Part shown: piece by piece, positions 19,350 through 28,142 of the stretch
Layout of the letters: the number at the start of each line of letters is the position of its first letter
Numbering within the stretch: the stretch's first letter is position 1
Made by a program: the position numbers and the translations under genes
Notes under the pieces: model-generated
Told to the model about the DNA's origin: nothing
Seen by the model: only the letters and a program-made list of their open reading frames with translations
The model's database searches: none
Assembly: GCA_014649555.1 (NCBI GenBank)
Contig: BMTG01000008.1
Span: 248,001 to 312,000 of the forward strand
Reading direction: 5' to 3'
Source of the DNA: Streptomyces globisporus
Lineage (GTDB): Bacteria > Actinomycetota > Actinomycetes > Streptomycetales > Streptomycetaceae
Length of the DNA stretch: 64,000 nt

Positions 19350-20216
19350 GTGCGCAAGAACATCAAGATCACCGCAGCTGCCGCCGCCACCGCCGCCCTC
19401 TCCTTCGGCCTCAGCGCCTGCGGTACGTCCTCCGACCCGGCGTCCAAGAGCGAGACCGGCGCGAACGCCGACACCTCCAAGGCCCTCGTCGTCGCCGCGT
19501 CCCCGACGCCGCACGCCGACATCCTGAACTTCGTCAAGAAGAACCTGGCGGACAAGGAAGGCCTCAAGCTCGAGGTCAAGGAGTTCACGGACTACGTCCT
19601 GCCGAACACCGCCACCCAGAACGGCCAGGTCGACGCCAACTTCTTCCAGCACAAGCCCTACCTGGACGACTTCAACGCCAAGCAGAAGACCACCATCGTG
19701 CCGGTGGTCAACGTCCACCTGGAGCCGCTCGGCCTCTACTCCAACAAGGTCAAGGGCCTCAAGGACATCAAGGCCGGCCAGACCATAGCCGTCCCCAACG
19801 ACACCACCAACGGCGGCCGCGCCCTCCAGCTGCTCGCCGAGAACGGCCTCATCACCCTCAAGGACGGCGTCGGCACCAGTGCCAAGCTGAGCGACATCAC
19901 CGACAAGAAGGGCCTGGAGTTCAAGGAGCTGGAGGCCGCCACCGTCCCCCGCGCCCTGAACGACGTGGACGCCGCCGTCATCAACGGCAACTACGCCATC
20001 GAGGCCAAGCTCAAGCCCGGCAAGGACTCCATCGCCCTGGAGAAGGCCGAGGGCAACCCGTACGCCAACTTCCTGGCCGTCAAGGAGGGCAACGAGAAGG
20101 ACCCGCGCGTCGAGAAGCTCGCGAAGCTCCTCAACTCCGACGAGGTCAAGAAGTTCATCGAGGACACCTACCAGGGCTCGATCGTCCCGGCCTTCGGCGC
20201 CCCCGCCAAGTCCTGA
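19350..20216 (+). CDS. metQ: Methionine-binding lipoprotein (NlpA family)
   Basis: 288 residues. A lipoprotein signal ends in LSAC with Cys24 as the predicted lipidated residue, followed by an NlpA/MetQ binding domain (VVAASPTPHADILNF, LEVKEFTDYVLPN, PNDTTNGGRALQLL). It delivers methionine to MetI on the outer face of the membrane. The gap of 82 bases from metI is small enough for one operon, and a strong terminator follows. Confidence 0.95.
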   Translation: MRKNIKITAAAAATAALSFGLSACGTSSDPASKSETGANADTSKALVVAASPTPHADILNFVKKNLADKEGLKLEVKEFTDYVLPNTATQNGQVDANFFQHKPYLDDFNAKQKTTIVPVVNVHLEPLGLYSNKVKGLKDIKAGQTIAVPNDTTNGGRALQLLAENGLITLKDGVGTSAKLSDITDKKGLEFKELEAATVPRALNDVDAAVINGNYAIEAKLKPGKDSIALEKAEGNPYANFLAVKEGNEKDPRVEKLAKLLNSDEVKKFIEDTYQGSIVPAFGAPAKS

Positions 20217-20240
20217 CCCCAGCCCGGCACTTGCCGACGG

Positions 20241-20277
20241 AGCCCCGCACTTCCCGCCCCGGAGGTGCGGGGCTTTG
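20241..20277 (+). terminator. Terminator after metQ
   Basis: A 14-bp stem (AGCCCCGCACTTCC at 20241-20254 with 20261-20274, one G-U pair) and six-base loop, ending in TTT. It closes the met operon. Confidence 0.85.
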
Positions 20278-20357
20278 TCGTGCCGACCCGGCCATGCACA
20301 AGGCGGACCCGATGCTGCATGCTGTGCTTTTACCCGGTCCTCGGCATGGAGCTGCGC

Positions 20358-21005
20358 ATGACTACCACCTTTCCGTCCATCTCCATCAGCACGGACAGGT
20401 TGGTGATGCGCCCCTTCGAAATGGCCGACATCTCCGCGTACATCGAGATGATGAACGACGAGGCGGTCGTCGCGTGGATGGACGGACCGAACCCGTACAC
20501 CCAGGTCGACGCCGAACGCTGGGTCCGCAGGATCGCTCCTGCCGAACGGACCGGCGGCCAGGGCATCGCCCTCGCCGTCACCGAGTTCCTCACCCAGCGG
20601 CTCGTCGGCAGCGTCCGCCTCCTGAACACCGACTGGCGCACCCGCTCCACCGAGGTCCGCTACATCACCGCCCCCTGGGCCCGGGGCGAGGGATACGCCA
20701 CCGAATCCGTGCTCGCCATAGCCGAATGGCTCTTCCGCGACCAGGGCTTCGAACGCATCGAGCTGCGCACCCCCGCCGACAACACCGCCTCCCAGCAGGT
20801 CGCGCAGAAGCTCGGCTGCATCAGCGAGGGCGTCCTGCGCAACGCCCGCATCGCCCGCACCCGGACCGAGAACGGCACCGACGGCGGCTGGACCGACATC
20901 CGCACCGACCTGATCGTCTGGGGACTCCTCCCCGAGGACCTCGAAGGGGTCGCCGAACAGCTCGCGGACGCCGGCGGCTACGGCACGTACAACGACTGGA
21001 AGTAG
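20358..21005 (+). CDS. GNAT-family N-acetyltransferase (RimJ/RimL-like)
   Basis: 215 residues from ATG 20358 with GGAG six bases ahead; earlier in-frame starts would run into the metQ terminator. It has the RimJ/RimL layout: STDRLVMRPFEMADI at the N-terminus, then ARGEGYATESVLAIAEWLF as acetyl-CoA motif A and NTASQQVAQKLGCISEG as motif B. Such enzymes acetylate the amino termini of ribosomal proteins or small amines; the substrate is unknown. The C-terminus has an extra acidic segment. Confidence 0.87.
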   Translation: MTTTFPSISISTDRLVMRPFEMADISAYIEMMNDEAVVAWMDGPNPYTQVDAERWVRRIAPAERTGGQGIALAVTEFLTQRLVGSVRLLNTDWRTRSTEVRYITAPWARGEGYATESVLAIAEWLFRDQGFERIELRTPADNTASQQVAQKLGCISEGVLRNARIARTRTENGTDGGWTDIRTDLIVWGLLPEDLEGVAEQLADAGGYGTYNDWK

Positions 21006-21135
21006 AGCCCGAGGCCCCCCGCGGACCCTTGGCCCGGACCAGGTACTCTCACCCCTGCCCGGCACCGCACGGCAAACGCCCCGCACCGCACGGGTGAACG
21101 CCACACCCCTCCGACACCCCAGGAGACAGACGACG

Positions 21136-22374
21136 ATGGCCGACCGGGTCACGGTGATCGGCTGGGACGGCTCGCCACTGCCCGGAGCGGCCACGGCCGC
21201 GCTCTCGGCCGCCACGCTCGTCGCCGGCGCCGCACACCACCTCGCCCTGCCGGAAGTGCCCCCGAACGCCGAACGCATCCGCCTCGGCAGTGTCGACCTC
21301 GCCGCCCGCAGGATCGCCGGACACCGCGGCAGCGCCGTGGTCCTCGCCGACGGCGACCCCGGCTTCTTCGGCGTCGTCCGCACCCTGCGCGCCCGCGAAC
21401 ACGGCCTGGAGGTCGAGGTCGTCCCCGCCGTCTCCTCCGTGGCCACCGCCTTCGCCCGGGCCGGCATGCCCTGGGACGACGCCCAGATCGTCGTCGCCCA
21501 CCCCCGCACCCTCCGCCGCGCGGTCAACGTCTGCCGGGCCCACCACAAGGTCGCCGTCCTCACCTCGCCGGGCGCGGGCCCCGCCGAACTGGCCCTCCTC
21601 CTCGACGGCGTCCACCGCACCTTCGTCATCTGCGAGGAACTCGGCACCGACCGCGAACGCGTCACCGTCCTCACCTCCGACAAGGCCGCCGACCACACCT
21701 GGCGCGACCCCAACGTCGTGATCGTCATCGGCAGCGGCCCCGAGACCACCGCCGCCGGCGCCTGGATCGCCGGCCGTCGGCCCGCCTACCCCCAGGGGAT
21801 ACGCGGCTGGGCCCTGCCCGCCCAGGCCTACCGGGCCGCCGGGGCCGAGCGCATGCAGGAGTCCGGCGAGGGCGAGTTCCCCGGACTGCGCGCCGCCCAG
21901 CTCGCCCGCCTCGGCCCCCGCACCGGCGACCTGCTCTGGGACATCGGCTCCGGCAGCGGCGCCCTCGCCGTCGAGGCGGCCCGTTTCGGCGCGGCGGTCC
22001 TCGCCGTGGACGCCGACCCGGCCGCCTGCGCCCGCACCGAGGCCGCCGCCCGTGCCTTCGGCGTCCCCGTCCAGGTCGTCCGCGGCAGCGCCCCGCGCAT
22101 CCTCGAACGGCTGCCCGAACCCGACGTCGTACGGATCGGCGGCGGGGGAGTCCCGGTGGCCCGGGCCGTCATCGACCGGCGGCCGGAACGCATCGTCACG
22201 CACGCATCCAACCGGGACGAGGCCGAGGCGCTCGGCGCGGCCCTCACCGGCAACGGCTACACCGTCGAGTGCTCCCTGCTCCAGTCCGTCGACCTGGACA
22301 CCGAGGTGTGGACCGAGCGGGAGAGGTCCGTCGTGTTCCTTCTCTCCGCAGGGCGTTCGGACCTCGCCCCCTGA
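21136..22374 (+). CDS. cobL: Precorrin-6Y C5,15-methyltransferase (CbiE-CbiT fusion)
   Basis: 412 residues from ATG 21136 with AGGAGA ahead. The first half is a tetrapyrrole methylase (CbiE-like: VTVIGWDGSPLPG, LADGDPGFFGVV) and the second (about 230-412) a Rossmann SAM methyltransferase (CbiT-like: DIGSGSGALAVEAAR from about residue 269, VRIGGGGVP). Together they methylate C5 and C15 and decarboxylate the acetate side chain in cobalamin synthesis. The fused form is the aerobic-pathway CobL arrangement. It lies just upstream of the bluB-cobT fusion. Confidence 0.93.
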   Translation: MADRVTVIGWDGSPLPGAATAALSAATLVAGAAHHLALPEVPPNAERIRLGSVDLAARRIAGHRGSAVVLADGDPGFFGVVRTLRAREHGLEVEVVPAVSSVATAFARAGMPWDDAQIVVAHPRTLRRAVNVCRAHHKVAVLTSPGAGPAELALLLDGVHRTFVICEELGTDRERVTVLTSDKAADHTWRDPNVVIVIGSGPETTAAGAWIAGRRPAYPQGIRGWALPAQAYRAAGAERMQESGEGEFPGLRAAQLARLGPRTGDLLWDIGSGSGALAVEAARFGAAVLAVDADPAACARTEAAARAFGVPVQVVRGSAPRILERLPEPDVVRIGGGGVPVARAVIDRRPERIVTHASNRDEAEALGAALTGNGYTVECSLLQSVDLDTEVWTERERSVVFLLSAGRSDLAP

Positions 22375-22706
22375 TCCGTTACGCCCGGTACGCGAGGTAG
22401 GCTGGCCGATTGTTGTACCGCGCCCGGGCGTTCGTCGCTTCGTTCGTCAATGTCCGGAAAAGTGGACTGTTTTGGTCCGCTCTGTGGTACGGCACAACCC
22501 GGGGGACGCGCAACGTGGCGCAGTCCACAGTGAGCCGTGGCAGAACTGCCTGTCGCGGCGGCGATCGGCCGGGAGAATAGGAAGCCCGCGGGCGTTTCGT
22601 GCCGCGCGGCGAGCCCGCTCGTTCTTGATGACGAGCACCGGCGTGCCGTGGTTCGGCGTCCCGGGCGAAGGGCCGAAGGAGCACTGACGATGGGCGAGGG
22701 GTACGC
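22375..22706. other. Intergenic region between cobL and cobT
   Basis: 332 bases without a confident gene. GTGGACTG (22462-22469) and CAGTCCAC (22521-22528) form a perfect 8-bp inverted repeat across a 51-base loop, and a nearby stretch (22466-22490) is unusually T-rich. A 27-codon frame, ATG 22450 to TGA 22533, and a longer GTG frame at 22484-22687 are possible but unsupported. No cobalamin riboswitch core was found. AAGGAG (22676-22681) belongs to the mini-ORF at 22690. Confidence 0.4.
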
Positions 22707-22710
22707 ATGA
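22690..22710 (+). CDS. Six-codon upstream ORF overlapping the cobT start
   Basis: ATG 22690, placed eight bases after AAGGAG, encodes MGEGYA and stops in the TGA that overlaps the cobT ATG (ATGA at 22707-22710). The best ribosome site therefore serves this mini-ORF, and cobT may be translated by termination-reinitiation. Confidence 0.3.
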   Translation: MGEGYA

Positions 22711-25700
22711 CTGACACCGGCCAGATCCCGGGCGAGGGACTGCCGGAGAACGCAGGCATGGTGGAGCAGCCGGGCATCCCCGCCCCGGACGCGCACACCT
22801 TCCTCGACCCCTCCGAGCACACCCCCGAGGACGACGACCTTCTGCTGATGCCGACCTCCCAGGGCGCCTGGAGCGACCCGCAGGCCGCCCCCGCCCCCGT
22901 GCAGGGCCAGCCCCTCGCGCAGACCGCGACGGCGCAGCCGCCGGTGGCCGAACACGGCCCGGCGCAGCCCCAGCCGCAGGTTCCCGCGCAGCAGGTCCAG
23001 GCGGCCCCCGCCGTGGAGACGCACAGCACGCACGAGTCCGGTGGCCGCGACTCCGGCTCCGTGGACCTCAACGGCGTACGCATCCCGGCGCCCGCCCCCG
23101 CACCGGTGGGCGCACACGCCGCCCCCGCCCGCCGCCCCCTGCACCGGGGCCCGGCCGCCGCCGACCCTCCGTCGTACGGCGGCGGTACGCAGGGCGGCGT
23201 CGTCCGCTCCCTGGCCGACCGGGGCCCCGCCGGGGCCACCCGGACCGCCGCCTCCGCCCGCCACGCCGGCCCGCCGACGACCGGCCCCGAGTACTTCGAC
23301 ATCCCGGCCGTGGACCCCTCGGCCCTGCCGGGCCCGCAGCTGGGCGAGATTCCGCCGCAGGCCGGCGCCCCGTGGGGGGCACAGCCGGAGCAGCCCGTCG
23401 CGGAGCCGGTGGCCGCCGAGCAGCCGGCCGCGGAGCCGGTGACGGAGCCGGAGCAGGCCGCGGTGGAGCCGGAGCAGGCGGTCGTGGCCGAGCAGCCGGT
23501 GACGGAGCCCGTGGGGGAGGAGCAGGCCGAGGCAGTGGCTGAGCAGCCGGTGCAGGCCGAGCAGACCGAGGCAGCGGCCGAGCCGGTCCGGACGGCCCCG
23601 CCGGTTCAGCCGGCGGAGCAGGCGCCCGTGCCCGCCCCCGAGGAAGTCCTGGTGGCCCCGGTCGCTCCGGCGGTCCCGGCTGCCCCCGTCGAGCAGTCGG
23701 CCCAGCCGGATCAGCTCGTGCAGCCCGCTGCCGGTGTGCAGCCCGATCCGGCCCCGCAGGCCGTCCCGGCAGAAACGGTCGTTCCCGAGCCGGTCGCGGT
23801 GGCGATGCCCCCCGCCGAACCGGTCCTCGTCCCGGAGCCCGAGGTGGCACAGCCGGAGACCCCGGCCGAACCGGCGGAAGCACCCGCACGGGCCGCACAG
23901 GAGACGCCGGAGCCGGAGGAGGCCCAGCAGATCGTCGCCGTGACCCCGGAGCCCGAGGCAGAGGCAGTCCCGGTGGCAGCTGTCGCCCCGGAACCCCAGG
24001 CCCTGGTACAGGAACCGCCCGTGGTCGAGCCGGTGGCACAGCCCGCGCCGGTGGCACAGCCCGAGCAGGTGGCTCAGCCCGAGCAGGAGCAGCCCGTCGA
24101 ACCGGCCCCCGAGCCGGATCCGGCCGCAGCAGTGGCCGAAAGCCCGGAGGCGGTGGCGGTTCCGGAGACCGCCGCGGCGGAGGAGCAGGCGGCCACGCCG
24201 CTCGCCCCCGAGCCCGTACAACCCGAGCACGTGCAGCCGGAGCCCGTCGCGGAAGAGCCCGTGGACCAGCCCGTCGAGGCCGCCGAGCTCGTGGCCGAGG
24301 GAACGGCCGGAGGGAACGCGCCGGAGCAGGAAGCGGCGACGGCTCCCGCCCCCGAGCCCACGGTCGAGCCCGCAGTGACAGCGACGGAGCCCGAGGCTGC
24401 CCCCGTGGTCGCGCCCGACGCCGAGGACGGCACCGGCCCCGAGGTCATCGAGACGCCGGAGCTCCTTCCGGAGCCGCCGGCGCAGGAACCGGCCGGGGAG
24501 GCACCGGCCGAGGCGGCGCAGCAGCCGGTGACGGCACCGCGGCCCGAGGAGCCGGCGGAGCCGCTGGAGGCCGTGGAGCCCGCCGATCAGGCGGCGGCCG
24601 CCCCGCCCGCCCCCGGTTACGACGACGCCGAGCGCGAAGCGGTGCTGCGGGTCATGCGCGAACGCCGGGACATCCGCAACGGCTTCCGCAGCGACCCGAT
24701 TCCGCACGAGGTCCTGCTCCGGGTGCTGGAGGCGGCGCACACCGCGCCGAGCGTCGGCCACTCGCAGCCGTGGGACTTCGTCGTCATCCGCTCCGCGGAG
24801 ACCCGCCGCTCCATGCACGAACTGGCCCAGAGCCAGCGCGACGCCTACGCCAAGTCGCTGCCCAAGGGCCGGGCGAAGCAGTTCAAGGAACTGAAGATCG
24901 AGGCGATCCTCGACACTCCGGTCAACATCGTCGTGACCGCCGACCCGACGCGGGGCGGCCGCCACACCCTCGGCCGCCACACCCAGCCGCAGATGGCCCC
25001 CTACTCCTCGGCGTTGGCCGTGGAGAACCTGTGGCTGGCGGCCCGCGCCGAGGGCCTGGGCGTCGGCTGGGTCAGCTTCTTCGACGAGCGGGAGATGGTC
25101 CGCGCACTCGGCCTCCCCGAGCACCTGGAGGTCGTGGCCTACCTCTGCGTCGGTTACGTCGACGAGTTCCCCGAGGAGCCCGAGCTGATGCAGGCGGGCT
25201 GGTCGAAGCGCCGCCCGCTGTCCTGGGTCGTCCACGAGGAGACGTACGGCCGTCGCGCGCTGCCCGGCGCCGAGCCGCACGATCTGCTCCAGGAGACGAT
25301 CTCCGCGATCCGCCCGCTGGACGCGAAGGCGCTCGGCGAGGCCTGGGAACGCCAGAAGCGGATGACGAAGCCCGCCGGGGCGCTCGGCATGCTGGAGATC
25401 ATCTCCGCGCAGCTGTCCGGGCTCTCCCGGATGTGCCCGCCGCCGATCCCGGAGCCCGCGGCCGTCGCGATCTTCGCCGGTGACCACGGGGTGCACGCCC
25501 AGGGGGTCACCGCCTGGCCGCAGGAGGTCACCGCCCAGATGGTGGCGAACTTCCTCGGCGGCGGAGCCGTCTGCAACGCCTTCGCGGCCCAGGTCGGCGC
25601 GGAGGTCTGCGTCGTGGACGTCGGCGTGGCGACGGACCTGCCCGCGACGCCCGGTCTGCTGCCCCGCAAGGTGCGCCCGGGCACGGCGGACTTCACGACG

Positions 25701-26333
25701 GGCCCCGCGCTCACCCGCGAAGAGGTCCTGGCCGCGATCGAGGTCGGCATCGAGACGGCCAGGGACCTGGTGGCGGCGGGCAACAAGGCGCTGCTCACCG
25801 GCGAGATGGGCATCGCGAACACCACGGCGTCGGCCGCTCTGATCTGCGTCTACACGGGGATCGACGCGGCCGAGGTGACCGGCCGGGGGACCGGCATCAA
25901 CGACGAGATGCACGCGCGCAAGGTCGACGTCGTACGCCGCGCCCTCCACCTGCACCAGCCGGACCCGGCCGACCCGATCGGCGTGCTCGCGGCGGTGGGC
26001 GGCCTGGAACACGCCGCGATGGCGGGCTTCCTCCTCGGCGGAGCCTCCCTGCGTACGCCGGTGATCCTGGACGGCGTGAGCGCCGGGGCGGCCGCCCTGG
26101 TCGCCCGCGCCATCGCCCCCGAGGCACTGGCCGCCTGCATCGCGGGCCACCGCAGCGCCGAGCCCGGCCACGTCGCCGCGCTCAACAAACTGGGCCTGCG
26201 TCCCCTGGTCGACCTCGACCTCCGCCTGGGCGAGGGCACCGGCGCGCTGCTGGCACTGCCGATCGTGCAGAGCGCGGCACGGGCGATGCACGAGGTGGCG
26301 ACGTTCGACTCGGCAGGCGTAACGGAGAAGTAG
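22707..26333 (+). CDS. cobT: BluB-CobT fusion with long disordered N-terminus
   Basis: 1208 residues. About 1-635 is low-complexity Pro/Ala/Glu/Val/Gln with repeated AEP, PEQ and QPE units and no fold expected. About 637-865 is a BluB-type nitroreductase (RERRDIRNGFRSDPIP, GRHTQPQMAPYSS, GLGVGWVSFF) that makes 5,6-dimethylbenzimidazole from FMNH2. About 866-1208 is CobT (PAGALGMLEIISAQLSG, AGDHGVHAQGV, GRGTGINDEMHARK, GEGTGALLAL with catalytic Glu about 1176) that transfers ribose phosphate to that base. The fusion would hand the base directly to the transferase. Start is ATG 22707, in phase with the fusion. Confidence 0.9.
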   Translation: MTDTGQIPGEGLPENAGMVEQPGIPAPDAHTFLDPSEHTPEDDDLLLMPTSQGAWSDPQAAPAPVQGQPLAQTATAQPPVAEHGPAQPQPQVPAQQVQAAPAVETHSTHESGGRDSGSVDLNGVRIPAPAPAPVGAHAAPARRPLHRGPAAADPPSYGGGTQGGVVRSLADRGPAGATRTAASARHAGPPTTGPEYFDIPAVDPSALPGPQLGEIPPQAGAPWGAQPEQPVAEPVAAEQPAAEPVTEPEQAAVEPEQAVVAEQPVTEPVGEEQAEAVAEQPVQAEQTEAAAEPVRTAPPVQPAEQAPVPAPEEVLVAPVAPAVPAAPVEQSAQPDQLVQPAAGVQPDPAPQAVPAETVVPEPVAVAMPPAEPVLVPEPEVAQPETPAEPAEAPARAAQETPEPEEAQQIVAVTPEPEAEAVPVAAVAPEPQALVQEPPVVEPVAQPAPVAQPEQVAQPEQEQPVEPAPEPDPAAAVAESPEAVAVPETAAAEEQAATPLAPEPVQPEHVQPEPVAEEPVDQPVEAAELVAEGTAGGNAPEQEAATAPAPEPTVEPAVTATEPEAAPVVAPDAEDGTGPEVIETPELLPEPPAQEPAGEAPAEAAQQPVTAPRPEEPAEPLEAVEPADQAAAAPPAPGYDDAEREAVLRVMRERRDIRNGFRSDPIPHEVLLRVLEAAHTAPSVGHSQPWDFVVIRSAETRRSMHELAQSQRDAYAKSLPKGRAKQFKELKIEAILDTPVNIVVTADPTRGGRHTLGRHTQPQMAPYSSALAVENLWLAARAEGLGVGWVSFFDEREMVRALGLPEHLEVVAYLCVGYVDEFPEEPELMQAGWSKRRPLSWVVHEETYGRRALPGAEPHDLLQETISAIRPLDAKALGEAWERQKRMTKPAGALGMLEIISAQLSGLSRMCPPPIPEPAAVAIFAGDHGVHAQGVTAWPQEVTAQMVANFLGGGAVCNAFAAQVGAEVCVVDVGVATDLPATPGLLPRKVRPGTADFTTGPALTREEVLAAIEVGIETARDLVAAGNKALLTGEMGIANTTASAALICVYTGIDAAEVTGRGTGINDEMHARKVDVVRRALHLHQPDPADPIGVLAAVGGLEHAAMAGFLLGGASLRTPVILDGVSAGAAALVARAIAPEALAACIAGHRSAEPGHVAALNKLGLRPLVDLDLRLGEGTGALLALPIVQSAARAMHEVATFDSAGVTEK

Positions 26334-26426
26334 AACACCGAACTCCGCCCCGGGCCCTCCGCCAGCCCCTCCGGGCCACGCGCCAGTCCCTCCGGGCCCT
26401 CGCCCCAGCTTCGCCGGCGCCCCACT

Positions 26427-26580
26427 CCAGCCTCTCCGGCGCTTGAGGAGCGGGGCCCGGGGCGGAGCCCCGAAACCCAGCGGACCCGCCCCCCCCAGCC
26501 CGTCCGGCGCTGGAGGACAAAGCTGGAGGACAAAGGGGCCCGGGGCGGAGCCCCGGTTTCGGGAAGGGGCGGGTAGGGGA
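26427..26580. repeat. Two copies of a dispersed Streptomyces intergenic repeat
   Basis: Copies begin CAGCCTCTCCGGCGC (about 26428) and CAGCCCGTCCGGCGC (26496), each running into GGGGCCCGGGGCGGAGCCCC, able to fold into a GC-rich hairpin. Copy two contains a perfect tandem duplication of GCTGGAGGACAAA (26509-26521 and 26522-26534). Such elements are widespread between Streptomyces genes. The surrounding 26334-26733 has no gene. Confidence 0.7.
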
Positions 26581-26733
26581 GAAGGCCCGCCGCAGGCGCC
26601 CCCACCCCGCCCTGCCCCAGGCCCCCACCCCGTATCGTGTTCCCACCCGCACCCCCCACTTCCCGCACGTCACAGCCGCTCCACCGCCGCAGCGGCACGC
26701 AACGCAGCACCCGCACGAGGAGCCCGTACCGCC

Positions 26734-28053
26734 ATGGCCGAGCACGCAGACCACGCCGACCGCTCAGGTCACGCCGACCGCGCGGGTCACACCGATCACG
26801 TCGATCACCCCGCGTACCCCGTAGGACTGCGCCTGCACGGCCGCCGCGTCGTCGTCATCGGCGGCGGACAGGTCGCCCAGCGGAGGCTGCCGCAGCTCAT
26901 CGCCACCGGCGCCGTCATCACCCTGATCTCCCCCTCCGCCACGCCCTCCGTCGAGGCGATGGCGGACGCCGGGGAGATCCGCTGGGAGCGCCGCCGCTAC
27001 CGGGACGGCGACCTCGCCGACACCTGGTACGCCCTCGTCGCCTCCTCCGACGCCCCGGCCAACGACGCCGCATCCGCCGAGGCCGAGCGCACCCGTACCT
27101 GGTGCGTCCGGTCCGACGACGCCGAGGCCGCCACCGCCTGGACCCCGGCCACCGGCCGCATCGAGAACATCACCGTCGCCGTCCTCAACACCACCCCCCG
27201 AGGCCGCGACCCCCGGCACTCCGCCGCCCTCCGCGACGCCATCGTCGAGGGTCTGCGCGACGGCAGCATCGCCGCCCCGCACCACCGCACCCGCGCCCCC
27301 GGCGTCGCGCTCGTCGGCGGCGGCCCCGGCGACCCGGACCTGATCACCGTCCGGGGCCGCCGCCTCCTCGCCGAGGCCGACGTGGTCATCGCCGACCGCC
27401 TCGGCCCTCGCGACCTGCTCGACGAACTGCCGCCGCACGTCGAGGTCATCGACGCCGCGAAGATCCCGTACGGCCGGTTCATGGCCCAGGAGGCGATCAA
27501 CCAGGCGCTCATCGAGCATGCCAAGGCGGGCAAGTCCGTGGTCCGGCTCAAGGGCGGCGACCCGTTCGTCTTCGGCCGCGGCATGGAGGAGGCCCAGGCG
27601 CTCGCCGCCGAGGGCATCCCGTGCACGGTCGTCCCCGGCATCTCCAGCACCATCTCCGTCCCCGGAGCGGCCGGCATCCCGGTCACCCACCGCGGGGTGG
27701 CCCATGAGTTCACCGTGGTCAGCGGCCATGTCGCACCCGAGGACCCGCGCTCGCTGGTCGACTGGGCGGCCATCGCGCGACTGCGCGGCACTCTCGTCCT
27801 GCTGATGGCCGTCGACAAGATCGGCGCCATCGCCGCCGCTCTGATCGCCCACGGCAAGGACCCGGCCACCCCGGTCGCCCTCGTCCAGGAGGGCACCACC
27901 GCCGCTCAGCGCCGGGTCGACGCGACCCTCGCGGACGTCGGGGAGCGAGCAGTCACGGAAGACGTGCGCCCGCCCGCCGTGATCGTCATCGGCGACGTCG
28001 TCGCGGTCGGCCCGGACTCCGCGCCCGCCCCCGCCGAGGACGCGGCCGAGTAG
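26734..28053 (+). CDS. cysG: Siroheme synthase / uroporphyrinogen-III C-methyltransferase, His-rich N-terminus
   Basis: 439 residues from ATG 26734 with GAGGAG 11 bases ahead. The first 25 residues carry six His spaced as HxD (His 4, 7, 13, 19, 22, 25). Residues about 28-180 are a precorrin-2 dehydrogenase-like Rossmann domain (VVVIGGGQVAQRR). The rest is an SAM uroporphyrinogen-III methylase (GGGPGDP at 195-201, RLKGGDPFVFGRG, PGISSTISVPGAAGIPVTHR). It supplies precorrin-2 for siroheme and cobalamin. Central siroheme-synthase dimerisation/chelatase parts look reduced, so it may make precorrin-2 rather than complete siroheme; CobA is an equally good name. Confidence 0.9.
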   Translation: MAEHADHADRSGHADRAGHTDHVDHPAYPVGLRLHGRRVVVIGGGQVAQRRLPQLIATGAVITLISPSATPSVEAMADAGEIRWERRRYRDGDLADTWYALVASSDAPANDAASAEAERTRTWCVRSDDAEAATAWTPATGRIENITVAVLNTTPRGRDPRHSAALRDAIVEGLRDGSIAAPHHRTRAPGVALVGGGPGDPDLITVRGRRLLAEADVVIADRLGPRDLLDELPPHVEVIDAAKIPYGRFMAQEAINQALIEHAKAGKSVVRLKGGDPFVFGRGMEEAQALAAEGIPCTVVPGISSTISVPGAAGIPVTHRGVAHEFTVVSGHVAPEDPRSLVDWAAIARLRGTLVLLMAVDKIGAIAAALIAHGKDPATPVALVQEGTTAAQRRVDATLADVGERAVTEDVRPPAVIVIGDVVAVGPDSAPAPAEDAAE

Positions 28054-28073
28054 GCAAGAGCCCGCCCCCGCCC

Positions 28074-28090
28074 CGTAACCCGCGGTTACG
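28074..28090 (+). promoter_or_regulatory. 17-bp palindrome upstream of trmH
   Basis: CGTAACCCGCGGTTACG is a perfect 7-3-7 inverted repeat, 18 bases before the putative -35 of the methyltransferase promoter. It could be an operator, or a terminator for the preceding cysG gene. No U-tract follows, and the A/T-containing arms favour an operator. Confidence 0.4.
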
Positions 28091-28107
28091 CAACTCCCTC
28101 CCGGGCG

Positions 28108-28136
28108 TTGGCACAGCACACCGGACAAGGCAGTAT
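28108..28136 (+). promoter_or_regulatory. Promoter of the leaderless trmH gene
   Basis: TTGGCA (28108-28113), 17 bases, CAGTAT (28131-28136), then six bases to the GTG at 28143. This geometry predicts a leaderless transcript, consistent with the lack of a ribosome site. Confidence 0.5.
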
Positions 28137-28142
28137 CACCCT

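Noticed and set aside
22375..22706. Cobalamin riboswitch before the BluB-CobT gene
   Set aside because: No B12-box core or the expected paired elements could be found.
22257..26291. A 1344-residue minus-strand frame over cobT
   Set aside because: Leu/Arg/Gly-biased shadow of the repetitive cobT N-terminus; no motif or start site.
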